Positions 1 to 9,883 of a DNA stretch of 64,000 bases are shown here, in pieces. Position numbers and translations under genes: made by a program. This DNA comes from Mycobacteroides saopaulense (GTDB lineage: Bacteria > Actinomycetota > Actinomycetes > Mycobacteriales > Mycobacteriaceae). The notes beneath the pieces are model-generated. The model had not been told where the DNA came from, ran no database searches, and worked only from the letters and a program-made list of their open reading frames with translations. The stretch spans positions 1,736,001 to 1,800,000 of the forward strand of contig NZ_CP010271.1 of assembly GCF_001456355.1 (NCBI RefSeq). Reading direction: 5' to 3'. Numbering within the stretch: the stretch's first letter is position 1; every line of letters starts with the position of its first letter.

Positions 1-1371
1 CCATTCCGGACGGTAGTGGGGGAGCACCGCCCGCAGCTGATCGTCGTTGAAGCTGCGCGCGTTCCCGTAGTAGCGCTGCTCCAATGTCATCGACCCGCGG
101 TGCAGCAGGCTCTTGCCGCGCACCCCGTCCGGGATGGCGGCCGACAGGCGTGCCGCACCGCGCCGCAATGCGCCGGGCAGGTAGTCGAAGGGCTTGAGCG
201 ACAAGGGTTCCCGGTAGATCGTGTATCCACCGAACAACTCATCGGCGCCCTCGCCGGAGAGCACCACCTTGACGTGCTTACGCGCCTCCCGGGCCACGAA
301 GAACAACGGCACCAGCGACGGGTCCGCCACCGGATCGTCCAGATACCAGACGATTTCGGGCAGCGCGGAGACAAACTCCTCCTGGCTGACCACCTTGACG
401 ACATGTCGGGCACCGATCGCCTGCGCCGACTCGACCGCCACATCGACCTCGGAATAACCTTGCCGCTCAAAACCTGTCGTGAAGGTGATGAGTTTGGGGT
501 TGTGCCGGATCGCCAGCGCGGCGATAGCGGTCGAGTCGATGCCGCCGGACAGGAACGACCCCACCGTGACATCGGCGCGCATGTGCTTGGCCACCGAATC
601 GGAGAGCACCTCGGTGATCTCGTCGTACCGGGACTGGCGGGTGGCGCGCGTAAAGGGCCTCACCTGGAACCGGGCCGGGAAGTAGCGCGTGACGCGCGGC
701 GGCTCGCCGGGGGCGATGCGCGCGTACGACCCAGATTCCAGGCGCCGGATCTGGGTATGCAGGCTCTCGGGCTCTGGAACGTACTGCAGCGTCGTGTAGT
801 GCTGCAACGCCCGTAGGTCGAGTTCGGTCCCGATGCCCAACTGCTCCACCAGGTCCAGCAGACACTTTTTCTCGCTGCCCAACGCGGTGCCGCCCGGGCC
901 CGTCGCCATGAACAGCGGCTTGATGCCGAAAGGATCGCGTGCGCAGAACAACTCGCGCCGGGCGGTGTCCCAGATCGCGAAGGCGAACATGCCGCGCAGC
1001 CGGTGCAGCGCGTCCGGGCCCCAGAAGTGATAGGCGGCCAGGATGGCCTCGCCGTCGCCCTCGGTCGCGAAGACGGCGCCGTATTCGGCCCGGAGCGCTT
1101 CTCTGAGTTCTAGGTAGTTGTAGATCTCGCCGTTGAAGACCAGCACGTACCGATCTGGGGCATCCGCGGGCCCCCAGCGCAGCGGCTGATGCGAATGCGC
1201 GATATCGATGATCGAGAGCCGATTGAAGCCGAAGAGCACGTTTCCCTCGTGCCATATCCCGGGTTCGTCGGGGCCGCGGTGGCGCATATGCACCATCGCC
1301 GCATCTACCGCCGGGCTATGAGATTCGAGGGAAGACCCGGGCGGGCCCAGCCACGCCACCAGTCCACACAC
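1..1371 (-). CDS. asnB: Asparagine synthetase (glutamine-hydrolysing), 3' end cut by window edge
   Basis: Class II glutamine-dependent asparagine synthetase, which makes asparagine from aspartate, glutamine and ATP in the cytosol. The GTG start at 1371 is followed directly by TGT, so processing exposes Cys2, the N-terminal glutaminase nucleophile (MCGLVAWLG). The GATase motifs RHRGPDE and FNGEIYNY follow, and the synthetase PP-loop SGGIDS lies at residues 275-280. 457 codons lie inside the window and the rest (about 190 residues if like the roughly 650-aa mycobacterial AsnB) lies to the left. It is divergent from ctaC across a 148-base gap, the same neighbour as in M. tuberculosis (Rv2201/Rv2200c). 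The frame is open over its whole length, so function is likely intact. Confidence 0.93.
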   Translation of the reverse strand, partial: MCGLVAWLGPPGSSLESHSPAVDAAMVHMRHRGPDEPGIWHEGNVLFGFNRLSIIDIAHSHQPLRWGPADAPDRYVLVFNGEIYNYLELREALRAEYGAVFATEGDGEAILAAYHFWGPDALHRLRGMFAFAIWDTARRELFCARDPFGIKPLFMATGPGGTALGSEKKCLLDLVEQLGIGTELDLRALQHYTTLQYVPEPESLHTQIRRLESGSYARIAPGEPPRVTRYFPARFQVRPFTRATRQSRYDEITEVLSDSVAKHMRADVTVGSFLSGGIDSTAIAALAIRHNPKLITFTTGFERQGYSEVDVAVESAQAIGARHVVKVVSQEEFVSALPEIVWYLDDPVADPSLVPLFFVAREARKHVKVVLSGEGADELFGGYTIYREPLSLKPFDYLPGALRRGAARLSAAIPDGVRGKSLLHRGSMTLEQRYYGNARSFNDDQLRAVLPHYRPEW

Positions 1372-1519
1372 GCGGCCAAGTATGCAACATCACGGGACCT
1401 AGGTCCCGACACCGGCCCCGTCGCAGCCCTGATGCGACCGCGTGGTCTACGCTGCGTAGTATTCGATTGCTGCCACTGGTCAGCGATGGATTCTGCAGGC
1501 GAAACAGGAGGCTAAAAAC

Positions 1520-2569
1520 GTGACGTCACGGTCCGGCTCACGGTCGTCCCTGCTGGCCACTGTGGTGCTGTTGGGCGCGGCGAGCTTCCTGCTCAGCGGT
1601 TGTAGCGTCCAAGAAGTACTGCGGTTCGGTTGGCCCGAGGGAATCACTCCCGAGGCTCACGACTACATGGCCCCCTTGTGGACCTGGGCGGTTGTCGCCT
1701 CGTTGGTCGTCGGTGTCATCGTGTGGGCCCTGACCTTCTGGACCGTCGCGTTCCACCGTCACAAGCCCGGCGATACCGAGTTCCCGCGTCAGTTCGGCTA
1801 CAACCTGCCGCTGGAGCTGGTCCTGACGGTGGTGCCGTTCCTGATCATCGCGGTGCTCTTCTACTTCACGGTCGTGGTGCAGAACAAGGTCATGCACAAG
1901 GACCCGAACCCCGAGGTCGTCGTCGACGTCACCGCGTTCCAGTGGAACTGGAAGTTCGGCTACCAGAAGGTCGCGTTCAAGGACGGCAGCCTCAACTACG
2001 AGGGCGCCGACCCCGAGCGCAAGAAGGCGATGACCTCCAAGCCCGAGGGCAAGGACGCGCACGGCAACGAGCTCGTCGGCCCGGTGCGCGGCTTGAACCG
2101 CGAAGATCGCACCTACCTGAACTTCGACAAGATCGAGACCATCGGAACGTCGTCGGAGATCCCGGTGCTGGTGCTGCCCAGCGGCAAGAGCGTCGAGTTC
2201 ATCCTGGCCTCTGCGGACGTCATCCACTCGTTCCGGGTGGTCCCGTTCCTGTTCACCCGCGACGTGATGCCCGAGCCCAAGGCCAACAACTCCGACAACG
2301 TCTTCCAGGTCAGCAAGATCCTGAAGGAAGGCGCGTTCGTGGGTCGCTGCGTCGAGATGTGCGGCACCTACCACTCGATGATGGCCTTCGAGCTGCGTGT
2401 GGTCAGCCCCAACGACTTCAAGTTCTACCTGGAAGCGCGCAAGGCCGGTAAGACCAATGCCGAGGCGCTGGCCTCGATCGGGCAATCGCCGGTCTCGGTC
2501 ACCACCAGGCCATTCGACGGCCGTCGCGGCGAGCTTGCGCCGGCAGACAACAACGCGGCGAAGAACTAG
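1520..2569 (+). CDS. ctaC: Cytochrome c oxidase subunit II
   Basis: Subunit II of the aa3 oxidase; it carries the CuA centre that takes electrons from the cytochrome cc subunit of the bcc complex. GTG start with AGGAGG eight bases upstream. The N-terminus is a lipoprotein signal ending in LLSGC (Cys28), followed by two membrane helices at about 50-72 and 95-117. The CuA ligands are visible: His236 in DVIHSF, Cys277 and Cys281 in CVEMC, His285 and Met288 in YHSMM. An insertion at about 150-205 between the helices and the CuA domain is typical of actinobacterial CtaC. First gene of a plus-strand run with ctaF 15 bases downstream. 349 aa. Confidence 0.97.
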   Translation: MTSRSGSRSSLLATVVLLGAASFLLSGCSVQEVLRFGWPEGITPEAHDYMAPLWTWAVVASLVVGVIVWALTFWTVAFHRHKPGDTEFPRQFGYNLPLELVLTVVPFLIIAVLFYFTVVVQNKVMHKDPNPEVVVDVTAFQWNWKFGYQKVAFKDGSLNYEGADPERKKAMTSKPEGKDAHGNELVGPVRGLNREDRTYLNFDKIETIGTSSEIPVLVLPSGKSVEFILASADVIHSFRVVPFLFTRDVMPEPKANNSDNVFQVSKILKEGAFVGRCVEMCGTYHSMMAFELRVVSPNDFKFYLEARKAGKTNAEALASIGQSPVSVTTRPFDGRRGELAPADNNAAKN

Positions 2570-2584
2570 GCGAGGGAGCGCAGC

Positions 2585-3004
2585 ATGCATATCGAAGCCC
2601 GACTCTTCGAAATCCTCACCGGGTTCTTCGCCCTGGCCACCGTCGTGTACGCGGTGCTCACCGCCATGTACGCCAACGGTGGTGTGGAGTGGGCGGGCAC
2701 CACCGCCATGGTGATGACCACCGGTCTGTCGCTGATCATCTCGACGTTCTTCCGCTTCGTGGCCCGTCGTCTGGACACCCGTCCCGAGGACTACGAGGAC
2801 GCCGAGATCGCTGACGGCGCCGGAGAGCTGGGTTTCTACAGCCCGCATAGCTGGTGGCCGCTCATGATTGCGCTGGCCGCCGCCACCACTGCTGTGGGCG
2901 TGGCGCTGTGGCTGCCGTGGCTGATTGCCGCCGGTGCGGTATTCGTCCTCAGTGCGGTCGCCGGCTTGGTCTTCGAGTACCACATCGGCGCGGAGAAGCA
3001 CTAG
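2585..3004 (+). CDS. ctaF: Cytochrome c oxidase subunit IV (actinobacterial type)
   Basis: Small integral-membrane subunit of the actinobacterial aa3 oxidase. The 139 residues contain about four hydrophobic helices (roughly 8-30, 38-58, 90-108, 110-132) with the family-typical [15 protein letters not shown] loop and the conserved HSWWP motif between helices 2 and 3. GAGGGAG precedes the ATG at good spacing. It follows ctaC by 15 bases, so the two are surely co-transcribed, as in other mycobacteria. It has no catalytic residues of its own. Confidence 0.95.
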   Translation: MHIEARLFEILTGFFALATVVYAVLTAMYANGGVEWAGTTAMVMTTGLSLIISTFFRFVARRLDTRPEDYEDAEIADGAGELGFYSPHSWWPLMIALAAATTAVGVALWLPWLIAAGAVFVLSAVAGLVFEYHIGAEKH

Positions 3005-3242
3005 CTCATCGCGCGTTTTGCCTCGTCGTCCACCACTGTGCTCGTGCTTTGCGGCGGGACTCCCGTGGCTGGTGTGACATTGCCGTGTGCACTATCACGA
3101 TTTCGATAACAATCCGGTGGTCAGTTTGGTTTTTCAGGCCGTCGGGATTCGTCGCCCCGGATTGCTTTGGCTATCGTTGCCATGGCCCCTCAGGCAGGTG
3201 GCCCGCCGGGGAGCGGGAAGTGACGAAAAGGAACTTGTGTAG

Positions 3243-4109
3243 ATGAGTGGGACGGACAACCCAGGGTCGGGGACTCCCGGGGAAGTTCCGGACCTGGATG
3301 GTCCGAACGAGGATGGCGCAGCTGCTGACTCTTCCGGGGCGGATTCCTCGGCGTTTCATTCACAGGCGTACTCGGCGCCCGAATCCGAGCAATTCACCAG
3401 CCCGTACGTGCCGTACGACGAATACGACACCCAACTGGTCGACGGCGAGGAACCGGCTCCGCCGCGGTGGCCCTGGGTCGTCGGAGTGGCGGCGATCATT
3501 GCCGCGATCACCCTGGTGGCGTCCGTCGCACTGTTGGTAGCCGGGCGCTCGGACGAGACCACCGGTGCCGCCAAGAGCACCTCTGTCACGCCGACACCGA
3601 GCACCACACCGTGGAACGAGATCATCACCACCACGACACCGCCGCCACCGCCACCGCCCCCACCGCCGAGCAGCGAGCCCCCGCCTCCGCCGCCGCCCCC
3701 GGTCGTGACCGAGACGGTGACCGTGGAGCCGCCTCCGCCACCGCCGCCCCCGCCGGTGACGACACACGAGGCGCCTCCGCCGGTGACCACTACGACACCG
3801 CCGCCGCCTCCGCCCCCGACGACCACGACGCCGGCCGGGCCGCGACAGATCACCTATTCGGTCACCGGATCCAAGGCTCCGCTCGATCGCATCTCGATCA
3901 CCTGGACCGACGGTTCCGGCCGTACCCGGGTGAACCCGAATGTGTACATCCCGTGGTCGATTACCGTCACTCCGATCTCGAATTCGGAGATCGGCTCGGT
4001 ATCGGCAAGCAGCTTCCTGCGCTTGAGCCAGCTCAATTGCACGATCACCACCAGCGATGGCCAGGTGTTGTCGTCCAACAACAACAATTCGGCGCAGGCA
4101 ACCTGCTGA
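3243..4109 (+). CDS. mmpS3: MmpS3-like membrane protein with long polyproline linker
   Basis: Matches the layout of mycobacterial MmpS3: an acidic cytoplasmic N-terminus (1-79), one membrane helix (about 80-102, starting [11 protein letters not shown]), a Thr/Pro stretch with several runs of five to eight prolines (about 120-200), and an extracytoplasmic beta-rich MmpS domain to residue 288. MmpS proteins usually assist MmpL transporters, but no mmpL gene is nearby. Its fixed place after ctaC-ctaF, as in M. tuberculosis (Rv2198c), suggests a separate role. The start is preceded by AAAGGAA. Proline runs are encoded mainly by CCG and CCC, giving a strongly pyrimidine-rich coding strand. The stop overlaps the next start by one base. 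Confidence 0.88.
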   Translation: MSGTDNPGSGTPGEVPDLDGPNEDGAAADSSGADSSAFHSQAYSAPESEQFTSPYVPYDEYDTQLVDGEEPAPPRWPWVVGVAAIIAAITLVASVALLVAGRSDETTGAAKSTSVTPTPSTTPWNEIITTTTPPPPPPPPPPSSEPPPPPPPPVVTETVTVEPPPPPPPPPVTTHEAPPPVTTTTPPPPPPPTTTTPAGPRQITYSVTGSKAPLDRISITWTDGSGRTRVNPNVYIPWSITVTPISNSEIGSVSASSFLRLSQLNCTITTSDGQVLSSNNNNSAQATC

Positions 4110-4120
4110 TGCCAGCAGGT
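4101..4120 (+). promoter_or_regulatory. Perfect 8-bp hairpin holding the start codon of the next gene in its loop
   Basis: Arms acctgctg (4101-4108) and cagcaggt (4113-4120) are perfectly complementary and leave the tetraloop ATGC. The loop contains the ATG (4109-4111) of the downstream gene, and the left arm contains most of the mmpS3 TGA stop. In mRNA this would fold the stop/start junction into one stem-loop that ribosomes finishing mmpS3 must open, a plausible translational-coupling device. Seen in sequence; the function is inference. Confidence 0.45.
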
Positions 4121-4840
4121 CGATTGGCCAAGCCACTGGAGGCGATTGCCGGCCCGGTGCGGCGTTCCACCCCCGAGTCCGTCGATCGGATGCTGGTCGG
4201 GCTGTGTGCGGTCATCTGGTTGGCTTTCGTCGGCATGCTGGTCGGTGCGATCGTCGTGATTGCCGGAATGGGGCAGGATTCGGGATCGTCCGGGTCGTCC
4301 TGGGGGATCTACATCGTCATCGGCGTGTCGCTGGCCGTCATCGTCGGGGCCATACCGCTGCTGTTGCGCGCTCGTAAGACGGCGGCCCAGCGCACGGCGC
4401 GGGGCGCATCGAAGACCGCGCCTAAGTCCAAGGGCAGCAACGTTTCCCGAGAGGGGGACGCACCGTCCGGTCCGCCTCCAGCGGAGGCCTCGACAGAGAA
4501 GCTCAAGACCTTCGGCGGTCTGGCCGATCATGTGAGTCATGTCCCCAAGGACTACAGCGGTCCCGGGTCGCCGGCATACCGCGCTGCCGCCGAGGTAGCG
4601 GCGAAATCGGCGGTTGTGGACCGGCTGTGGTTGCGGGCGACGGTGGGGATCGCGGGTGCGATCGGCCTTGCCCTGCTGGCGGTGGTCACCGGTACCTATT
4701 TGCTTGCGGTGGACAGTGATACTGCGGCCATCGTGGCCTTTGTGTTCGCCGGCCTGATCACCGGTGCGATGGGCGCGATCCCGTGGTTTACGTTGAAGAA
4801 GCTGCGTGAGCTCGGCGCCTCGGGGTCGTCCGAAAAGTAG
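4109..4840 (+). CDS. Conserved mycobacterial membrane protein (Rv2197c-like)
   Basis: 243 residues. Start chosen at the ATG that overlaps the mmpS3 stop by one base; an open frame continues upstream but only as a shadow of mmpS3. Membrane helices are predicted at about 27-52, 66-86, 176-200 and 207-228, with a charged, Lys/Ala/Ser-rich cytoplasmic loop (about 88-165) in the middle. Position and topology match Rv2197c of M. tuberculosis, which lies between mmpS3 and the qcr operon. No enzymatic motif was seen. Probably the last gene of the ctaC operon; it faces a minus-strand gene across 6 bases. Confidence 0.82.
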   Translation: MPAGRLAKPLEAIAGPVRRSTPESVDRMLVGLCAVIWLAFVGMLVGAIVVIAGMGQDSGSSGSSWGIYIVIGVSLAVIVGAIPLLLRARKTAAQRTARGASKTAPKSKGSNVSREGDAPSGPPPAEASTEKLKTFGGLADHVSHVPKDYSGPGSPAYRAAAEVAAKSAVVDRLWLRATVGIAGAIGLALLAVVTGTYLLAVDSDTAAIVAFVFAGLITGAMGAIPWFTLKKLRELGASGSSEK

Positions 4841-4846
4841 CCGTCT

Positions 4847-5284
4847 CTACTCCGCGATGCCGGCGCGGGCGATCACCTTGGTAATCCTGGCCCGGACAAG
4901 TGATTCCTCGGGCACCGCATTGCGGTGGCCGTACTGCTCGGCCAGCTCGGCTCCCATGTAGCGCGCACCGATCCGGGTCGCCCAGTCCAGCAGCTCGTCG
5001 TGACCGCTGGTGAGGTGTGCTTCGGCGGTGAACTGGACATAGGAGAACGGTGGCCGCTGGTCGTCGACAGCCAGCGAGATACGTGGATCGCGCCGGATCG
5101 CCTTGCCCTTCAAGGTGTCCGTGCCGGTCATGAAGATCAGCTCGTCCCCGTCGGAACCTTCGTTCAGGAGAAACCAGACGGGCGTCACGATGGGGGCGCC
5201 GTTGGCTCGTACCAGGCCGAGCATTCCGGTGCGCGTGCCCTCGGTGGCGAAGGCCCACCATTGCTCGCGGGTCATCTCACGCAT
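4847..5284 (-). CDS. PPOX-class F420/FMN-dependent flavoprotein
   Basis: 145-residue split beta-barrel protein of the pyridoxamine-phosphate-oxidase-like family. Typical signatures are the start REQWWAFATEGTRTGMLGLVRANG, here in positions 6-29, then PIVTPVWFLL, the phosphate-contacting KGKAIRRDPRISLAVDD segment, and the FSYVQFTAEAHL strand. Mycobacteria hold many such proteins that use F420 or FMN to reduce or bind small molecules, and the substrate here cannot be told from sequence. It lies downstream of qcrB on the same strand but is separated by a strong terminator hairpin, so it probably has its own promoter. Confidence 0.85.
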   Translation of the reverse strand: MREMTREQWWAFATEGTRTGMLGLVRANGAPIVTPVWFLLNEGSDGDELIFMTGTDTLKGKAIRRDPRISLAVDDQRPPFSYVQFTAEAHLTSGHDELLDWATRIGARYMGAELAEQYGHRNAVPEESLVRARITKVIARAGIAE

Positions 5285-5301
5285 ACGTCCACCCTAAAGC
5301 A

Positions 5302-5337
5302 GTTGGGCCCCGCACACTTTCGTATGCGGGGCCCAAC
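5302..5337 (-). terminator. Intrinsic terminator of the ctaE-qcrCAB operon
   Basis: Arms gttgggccccgca (5302-5314) and tgcggggcccaac (5325-5337) form a perfect 13-bp GC-rich stem with a 10-base loop, starting 15 bases past the qcrB stop. On the minus strand it is followed by a weak tail (TGCTTT), the U-poor form common in mycobacteria. It separates qcrB from the PPOX gene. Confidence 0.85.
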
Positions 5338-5351
5338 CGTAGAACTGACTT

Positions 5352-7016
5352 CTAGTGGCCGTGACCGTTCGTCGACGGTTCGCCGTCCTGGTACTCCTTG
5401 AGGGCGAGCAGCGACTTGTGGTGTGCCTCGTGTTCGGCTTCCACCAGTGCGGCTTGCTCGTCGGCGGGGTCGGCGAACAGGAACGAGCCGGTGCCGGGTG
5501 CGCCGGCCGATCCGAGCTTGTTCATGCGCTGAGGTACCGCTGCGCCCTGGTATTCCAGGGGGATGGCGTGGCCGTGCTCGTCGACACCGGCCAGTGGCTG
5601 GTGCAGCTCGATGTACTCGCCGTGTGGCAGTCGCTTGATGATGCCGGTTTCGATGCCGTGCTCTAGGACCGCGCGGTCGCTGCGCTGTAGGCCGATGGCC
5701 CATCGGTAGGCGAGGTAGTAGACCACGATCGGCAAGATCACCATGCCGATGCGGCCGATCCACGTGGTCGCGTTCAGCGAGATGTGGAACTTGAGCGCGA
5801 TGATGTCGTTCATCGCGGCCAGCGTCAGGATCATGTAGAAGGAGATCGCTGCCGCGCCAACGGCGGTGCGTACCGGGGCGTCACGCGGACGCTGCAACAG
5901 GTTGTGGTGCGCATCGTCACCGGTGAGCTTCTTCTCGATGAACGGGTACATCGTCAGCAGTCCGAAGACCACACCCATGATCAGGGCGACTGCGAAGACC
6001 GCCGGCACGGTGTGTCCGAAGATGTACAGCTCCCACGCGGGCCACAGACGGGCCAGACCCTCGGTCCACATCATGTAGAAGTCCGGCTGGCTGCCCGCGG
6101 ACACCTGGGACGGCTTGTAGGGGCCCAGCAGCCAGATGGGGTTGATCTGCAGCAGACCACTCATCAGCGCCAGGATGGCGGTGGTGAAGGCGAAGAACGA
6201 ACCACCCTTGAGCGCGAACACCGGCAGGATCCGCACACCGACGACGTTCTTCTCGGTGGCACCGGGTCCGGGGAACTGGGTGTGCTTCTGGTACCAGACG
6301 AGGGCCAGGTGAACGGCGATGAGCGCCAGGATGATCGCCGGGATCAGCAGGATGTGCAGCGCGTACATGCGTGGGATGAACACGTTGCCCGGGAAGTCGC
6401 CGCCGAACAGCGCCCAGTGCAGCCAGGTGCCGACGACCGGGACACCCAGCGTGATGGACGACATCGCGGCACGCAGGCCGATGCCGGAGAGCAGGTCATC
6501 GGGCAGCGAGTAGCCGAAGTAACCCTCGAACATTGCCAGGATCAGCAGCAGCGAGCCGATGACCCAGTTGGCTTCGCGGGGACGGCGGAACGCACCGGTG
6601 AAGAAGATGCGCGCCATGTGCACCATGATCGAGGCCGCGAACATCAGGGCGGCCCAGTGGTGAATCTGGCGCACGAACAGTCCGCCGCGAACCTCGAAGC
6701 TGATGTTCAGCGCTGTTTCGTAGGCCTTGGACATCTGCACACCGCGCAGCGGCTGGTACACGCCGTTGTAGGTGACCTCGGCCATCGACGGGTCGAAGAA
6801 CAGCGTCAGGTACACGCCCGAGAGCAGCAGGATGATGAAGCTGTACAGCGCGATCTCACCGAGCATGAACGACCAGTGGGTCGGGAAGACCTTGTTGATC
6901 TGTCGCTTCATCCCGGCGGCAAGGTGGTACCGCGAGTCCATCGCCTCGCCCTGGGCGGCGGCGATCTTGCCTATGCGAGAGGGTTTTTGGACGGCGTCCG
7001 TGGCTCGATCACTCAT
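5352..7016 (-). CDS. qcrB: Menaquinol-cytochrome c reductase cytochrome b subunit
   Basis: Cytochrome b of the actinobacterial bcc complex, which oxidises menaquinol and passes electrons to the Rieske protein and cytochrome cc. The 554 residues cover an N-terminal b6-like half and a C-terminal subunit-IV-like half. Haem-ligand histidines lie in the [17 protein letters not shown] and [19 protein letters not shown] segments, and the Qo-site region [16 protein letters not shown] is present. The hydrophilic C-terminal tail ([19 protein letters not shown]) is the mycobacterial extension. The ATG overlaps the qcrA stop by four bases. In M. tuberculosis this subunit is the target of the inhibitor telacebec (Q203). 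Confidence 0.97.
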   Translation of the reverse strand: MSDRATDAVQKPSRIGKIAAAQGEAMDSRYHLAAGMKRQINKVFPTHWSFMLGEIALYSFIILLLSGVYLTLFFDPSMAEVTYNGVYQPLRGVQMSKAYETALNISFEVRGGLFVRQIHHWAALMFAASIMVHMARIFFTGAFRRPREANWVIGSLLLILAMFEGYFGYSLPDDLLSGIGLRAAMSSITLGVPVVGTWLHWALFGGDFPGNVFIPRMYALHILLIPAIILALIAVHLALVWYQKHTQFPGPGATEKNVVGVRILPVFALKGGSFFAFTTAILALMSGLLQINPIWLLGPYKPSQVSAGSQPDFYMMWTEGLARLWPAWELYIFGHTVPAVFAVALIMGVVFGLLTMYPFIEKKLTGDDAHHNLLQRPRDAPVRTAVGAAAISFYMILTLAAMNDIIALKFHISLNATTWIGRIGMVILPIVVYYLAYRWAIGLQRSDRAVLEHGIETGIIKRLPHGEYIELHQPLAGVDEHGHAIPLEYQGAAVPQRMNKLGSAGAPGTGSFLFADPADEQAALVEAEHEAHHKSLLALKEYQDGEPSTNGHGH

Positions 7017-8188
7017 GATTTGCGCTCCCAGAATGCGGGTCCGACGGGTTCAACGAAGTCGCCGTTGGCGACGAGGTATCCGTCCTTGTCGACGGTGATC
7101 GGCAGCTGCGCCAGCGCGCGGGCGGCCGGCCCGAAGATGGGCTTGGCGAAGTGCAGCGCATCGAACTGCGACTGGTGGCACGGGCACAGGATGCGGTAGG
7201 TCTGCTGCTCGAAAAGCGATGTGGGGCAACCCAGGTGCGAGCAGATCTTGGTGTACGCGAACAGGTCGCCGTAGTTGAAGCTTTCCTGTCCCTTGCGCTT
7301 GATCACCTTGGGCATGTCGACGGGCCGCACCCGGATGATCATGACGGGGTTACGCACGCCCATCTGGATGTGCGACAGCTTCTCGTGCGATTCCACGGTG
7401 GTGCCATCGCCATCGGACTCGCGCCAGGGGAACACGGTCTCCATGCCGCCGGCGTCGATGTCCTCGGGACGGATCTTGAGCAGGACATTGGAGCTGCTGC
7501 CCACGGCCCGTCCGAGGTAGATGGTCTCGCCCTTGTACCGCGGGGTCCAGCCGCTGGTGAGCAGCACGGGCTGCTTGCCGTTGGCGGTGGGAACCACGCG
7601 CGCCCAGGGGTTCTTGATGATGCCGCCGATGAGGGCGACTGTGGCACCGGCACCCATGGCGCCGACACCGAAGCCCAGGGCTCGGATGATCATCTTGCGA
7701 CGGGGAAGCGTCGAGGTGTCCAGGGTGTCCTGCAGCTGCGCGACGATGGTCTTGCGGTCCACCTCGGAGGATCCCGGGCCGTCGTGACGGTCCTGGATCG
7801 AGATCTCCTGCGGGATGAACTTCTTGGTGTACAGCACCGCACCGATACCCAGCGAGAGCACCGACAGGCCCAGCGTCAGGCCGTACAACGGCGTGGCCAG
7901 GTTGTAGACCGCGTTGCCGGGATCGCCCAGCGGCTTGTACTCCCACGGCCAGAACAGGAACACCCCGAGCAGGGCGAGTCCGAACACACCACCGAGGGCG
8001 AACCACAGCGCGATCTGACGCTCCGCGCGCTTCTCGGCCTTGGTGCCCTCGACCGGCCAGCGCGGCTCGCGGTAGACAATCTCGACACCGTCGAGATTGG
8101 TACCAAGCTTGACCAACTCGTCGCGGCTCATGCTCGCGAGCTGCTCGGCGCTCGGGATCTCTGGCTTGTCAGCGTCACTCACGCTCAC
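7013..8188 (-). CDS. qcrA: Rieske iron-sulfur subunit of the bcc complex
   Basis: 391 residues from the GTG at 8188, chosen because it overlaps the qcrC stop as GTGA; a longer frame to 8245 only reads through qcrC coding sequence. The N-terminal half holds three membrane helices (about 60-80, 95-115, 165-185), the extended actinobacterial form of Rieske proteins. The 2Fe-2S site is clear in CSHLGC and CPCHQS near the C-terminus, followed by the Pro-loop region [12 protein letters not shown]. It passes electrons from menaquinol at QcrB to the haems of QcrC. Middle gene of a tightly overlapping qcrC-qcrA-qcrB set. Confidence 0.95.
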   Translation of the reverse strand: MSVSDADKPEIPSAEQLASMSRDELVKLGTNLDGVEIVYREPRWPVEGTKAEKRAERQIALWFALGGVFGLALLGVFLFWPWEYKPLGDPGNAVYNLATPLYGLTLGLSVLSLGIGAVLYTKKFIPQEISIQDRHDGPGSSEVDRKTIVAQLQDTLDTSTLPRRKMIIRALGFGVGAMGAGATVALIGGIIKNPWARVVPTANGKQPVLLTSGWTPRYKGETIYLGRAVGSSSNVLLKIRPEDIDAGGMETVFPWRESDGDGTTVESHEKLSHIQMGVRNPVMIIRVRPVDMPKVIKRKGQESFNYGDLFAYTKICSHLGCPTSLFEQQTYRILCPCHQSQFDALHFAKPIFGPAARALAQLPITVDKDGYLVANGDFVEPVGPAFWERKS

Positions 8189-9072
8189 GCGCGTGCTCCA
8201 ATCCACAGTGCCGCGGCGATGGCGGCGACGATGCCGATGATCCACATGGCCATGCCCTCAGAGGACGGGCCGAAGCCCCCCAGGCCGTAACCGCCCGGAT
8301 CGGGGGTCTCGGCCGAAGCGCGGACATACGCGACGATGTCCTTCTTCTCTTCGGGGGTGAGCTGACGATCGGAGAACTTGGGCATGTTCTGCGGTCCGGT
8401 CAGCATCGCGGTGTAGATCTGCGCCTCGCTGGCCGGGTCGAGTTCGGGGGCGAACTTACCCGACGAGAGCGCTCCACCGCGGCCGGTGAAGTTGTGGCAT
8501 GACGCGCAGTTCAGGCGGAACAGATCGCCACCGCGGGCGATGTTGTTGCCGCGCAGCGACTCCTGCGCCACCGCACCATCGGCATCGCGAATCACCTGCG
8601 GGCCGCCACCGTTGGCCTGGATGTAGGCGCCCAGGGCGTCGGTCTGCTCTTCGTCGAAGATCGGGTCCTTGCGCTGGGCCTGAGCCTCGTTGCGCATGGC
8701 CGGCATACGTCCGGTGGAGACCTGGAAGTAGACGGCCGCCTCGCCCACGCCGATGAGGCTGGGGCCGCGGTCGGGCACACCTTGCAGGTTGGCGCCGTGG
8801 CAGGTGATGCACGAGGTTTCGTACAGCTGCTTGCCGGTACGCAGCAGGGCCGACTTGTCCTCGTCGGCCACCGCGACCTGCGGGGTTGGCGTGAAGGTAG
8901 AGGCCAAGCCGCCCGCAACCACCAGTGCGATCAGCAGCAGCAAACCTGCTGAGACGCGACGGCGGAACTTGCGGCGTGCGCGATTCTTGGCGGCTGTGTC
9001 CTTTACGGGCTCCACGCTCACCTGTTGTGCTCCCTTCACCGGGCTGGGCTGGGTCTTTGGGCCGTCGGGCAT
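8185..9072 (-). CDS. qcrC: Di-haem cytochrome c subunit of the bcc complex
   Basis: 295 residues. A basic N-terminus is followed by a membrane anchor (about 40-60), then two cytochrome c domains with CxxCH motifs at Cys88-Cys91-His92 (CITCH) and Cys189-Cys192-His193 (CASCH). A C-terminal helix (about 268-290, [18 protein letters not shown]) anchors it again. The double-haem form replaces soluble cytochrome c and hands electrons directly to CuA of CtaC in the bcc-aa3 supercomplex. ATG start immediately after the ctaE stop. Confidence 0.96.
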   Translation of the reverse strand: MPDGPKTQPSPVKGAQQVSVEPVKDTAAKNRARRKFRRRVSAGLLLLIALVVAGGLASTFTPTPQVAVADEDKSALLRTGKQLYETSCITCHGANLQGVPDRGPSLIGVGEAAVYFQVSTGRMPAMRNEAQAQRKDPIFDEEQTDALGAYIQANGGGPQVIRDADGAVAQESLRGNNIARGGDLFRLNCASCHNFTGRGGALSSGKFAPELDPASEAQIYTAMLTGPQNMPKFSDRQLTPEEKKDIVAYVRASAETPDPGGYGLGGFGPSSEGMAMWIIGIVAAIAAALWIGARA

Positions 9073-9693
9073 TTAGCGGACAAAGTAGATGGTGGCGAAC
9101 AATGCGATCCACACGATGTCGACGAAGTGCCAGTAGTAGGACACGACGATCGCGGAGGTCGCCTGGGCCGGAGTGAACTTACTCATCCGGGTGCGAATCA
9201 GCAGATAGACGAAGGCGACCAGACCGCCGATGACGTGCAGGCCGTGGAAGCCGGTGGCCAAGTAGAAGGTTGAGCCGTACGAGCTACTCGCGATCGTGGT
9301 GCCCTCGTGCACGAGGTTCATGTATTCGTAGCCCTGGCCGAGGACGAAGAAGGTGCCCATGATGAGGGTGATGACGTACCAGCGGCGCAGCCCGAAGACG
9401 TCCCCGCGTTCTGCGGCGAACACACCCATCTGACAGGTGAAGGACGACGCGACCAGCACCGCGGTGACGGGGATGGCAAGCCCGAGGTTCAGCTCGGTGG
9501 GCTCCGGTGGCCAGTTACCGCCGGACTGGGCCCGCGCGGTGAAGTAGAAGGCAAAGAGCCCAGCAAAGAACATCAATTCACTGGAAAGCCACACAATGGT
9601 GCCAACACTCACCATATTGGGCCGGTTCAGTGAATGAACCCGCTGGGTAATGGCGGTTCCCGCCGGCGATCCTGGGGCTGCTGCGGTCGTCAC
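9073..9693 (-). CDS. ctaE: Cytochrome c oxidase subunit III
   Basis: 206 residues from the GTG at 9693 ([10 protein letters not shown]). The frame is open back to 9765, but the conserved family start ([20 protein letters not shown]) lies soon after 9693 and a -10 hexamer sits 6 bases upstream, so the shorter start is preferred. Five membrane helices, with signatures [15 protein letters not shown] and [15 protein letters not shown] typical of subunit III. First gene of the ctaE-qcrC-qcrA-qcrB operon; the last three follow with 0 to 4-base junctions. Divergent from trpD. Confidence 0.93.
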   Translation of the reverse strand: MTTAAAPGSPAGTAITQRVHSLNRPNMVSVGTIVWLSSELMFFAGLFAFYFTARAQSGGNWPPEPTELNLGLAIPVTAVLVASSFTCQMGVFAAERGDVFGLRRWYVITLIMGTFFVLGQGYEYMNLVHEGTTIASSSYGSTFYLATGFHGLHVIGGLVAFVYLLIRTRMSKFTPAQATSAIVVSYYWHFVDIVWIALFATIYFVR

Positions 9694-9699
9694 GTCGTA

Positions 9700-9705
9700 A
9701 GTATG
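9700..9705 (-). promoter_or_regulatory. -10 hexamer for a probably leaderless ctaE transcript
   Basis: CATACT on the minus strand ends 6 bases before the ctaE GTG, so transcription would start at or next to the start codon. No Shine-Dalgarno sequence precedes that codon. No convincing -35 element was found. Confidence 0.5.
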
Positions 9706-9883
9706 ACGCTTTGTAGTTGTCGAGAGCCACCCGGGTCCGACATTGATTTGTGACCGACTCTCCACAGCATGCGTGGCCTCTGGAGAGAGCGGTATCGATG
9801 ACCTGCGCCCGGCGTGTCGCGGCAGGCTCCGAAGGCATTTAGTCCTTTGTTGTCACCGCCGTGTCCATGGGACCATTTGCGGC

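Noticed and set aside
3356..3853. Gly/Val-rich minus-strand frame opposite mmpS3, PE_PGRS-like in look
   Set aside because: It is the complement of the polyproline codons, not a PE_PGRS gene; no PE domain.
5784..7199. 471-codon open frame on the plus strand opposite qcrB
   Set aside because: Gln/Asp/Arg-rich composition typical of a shadow of a GC-rich membrane protein gene; no family motif, and qcrB is clearly the real gene.
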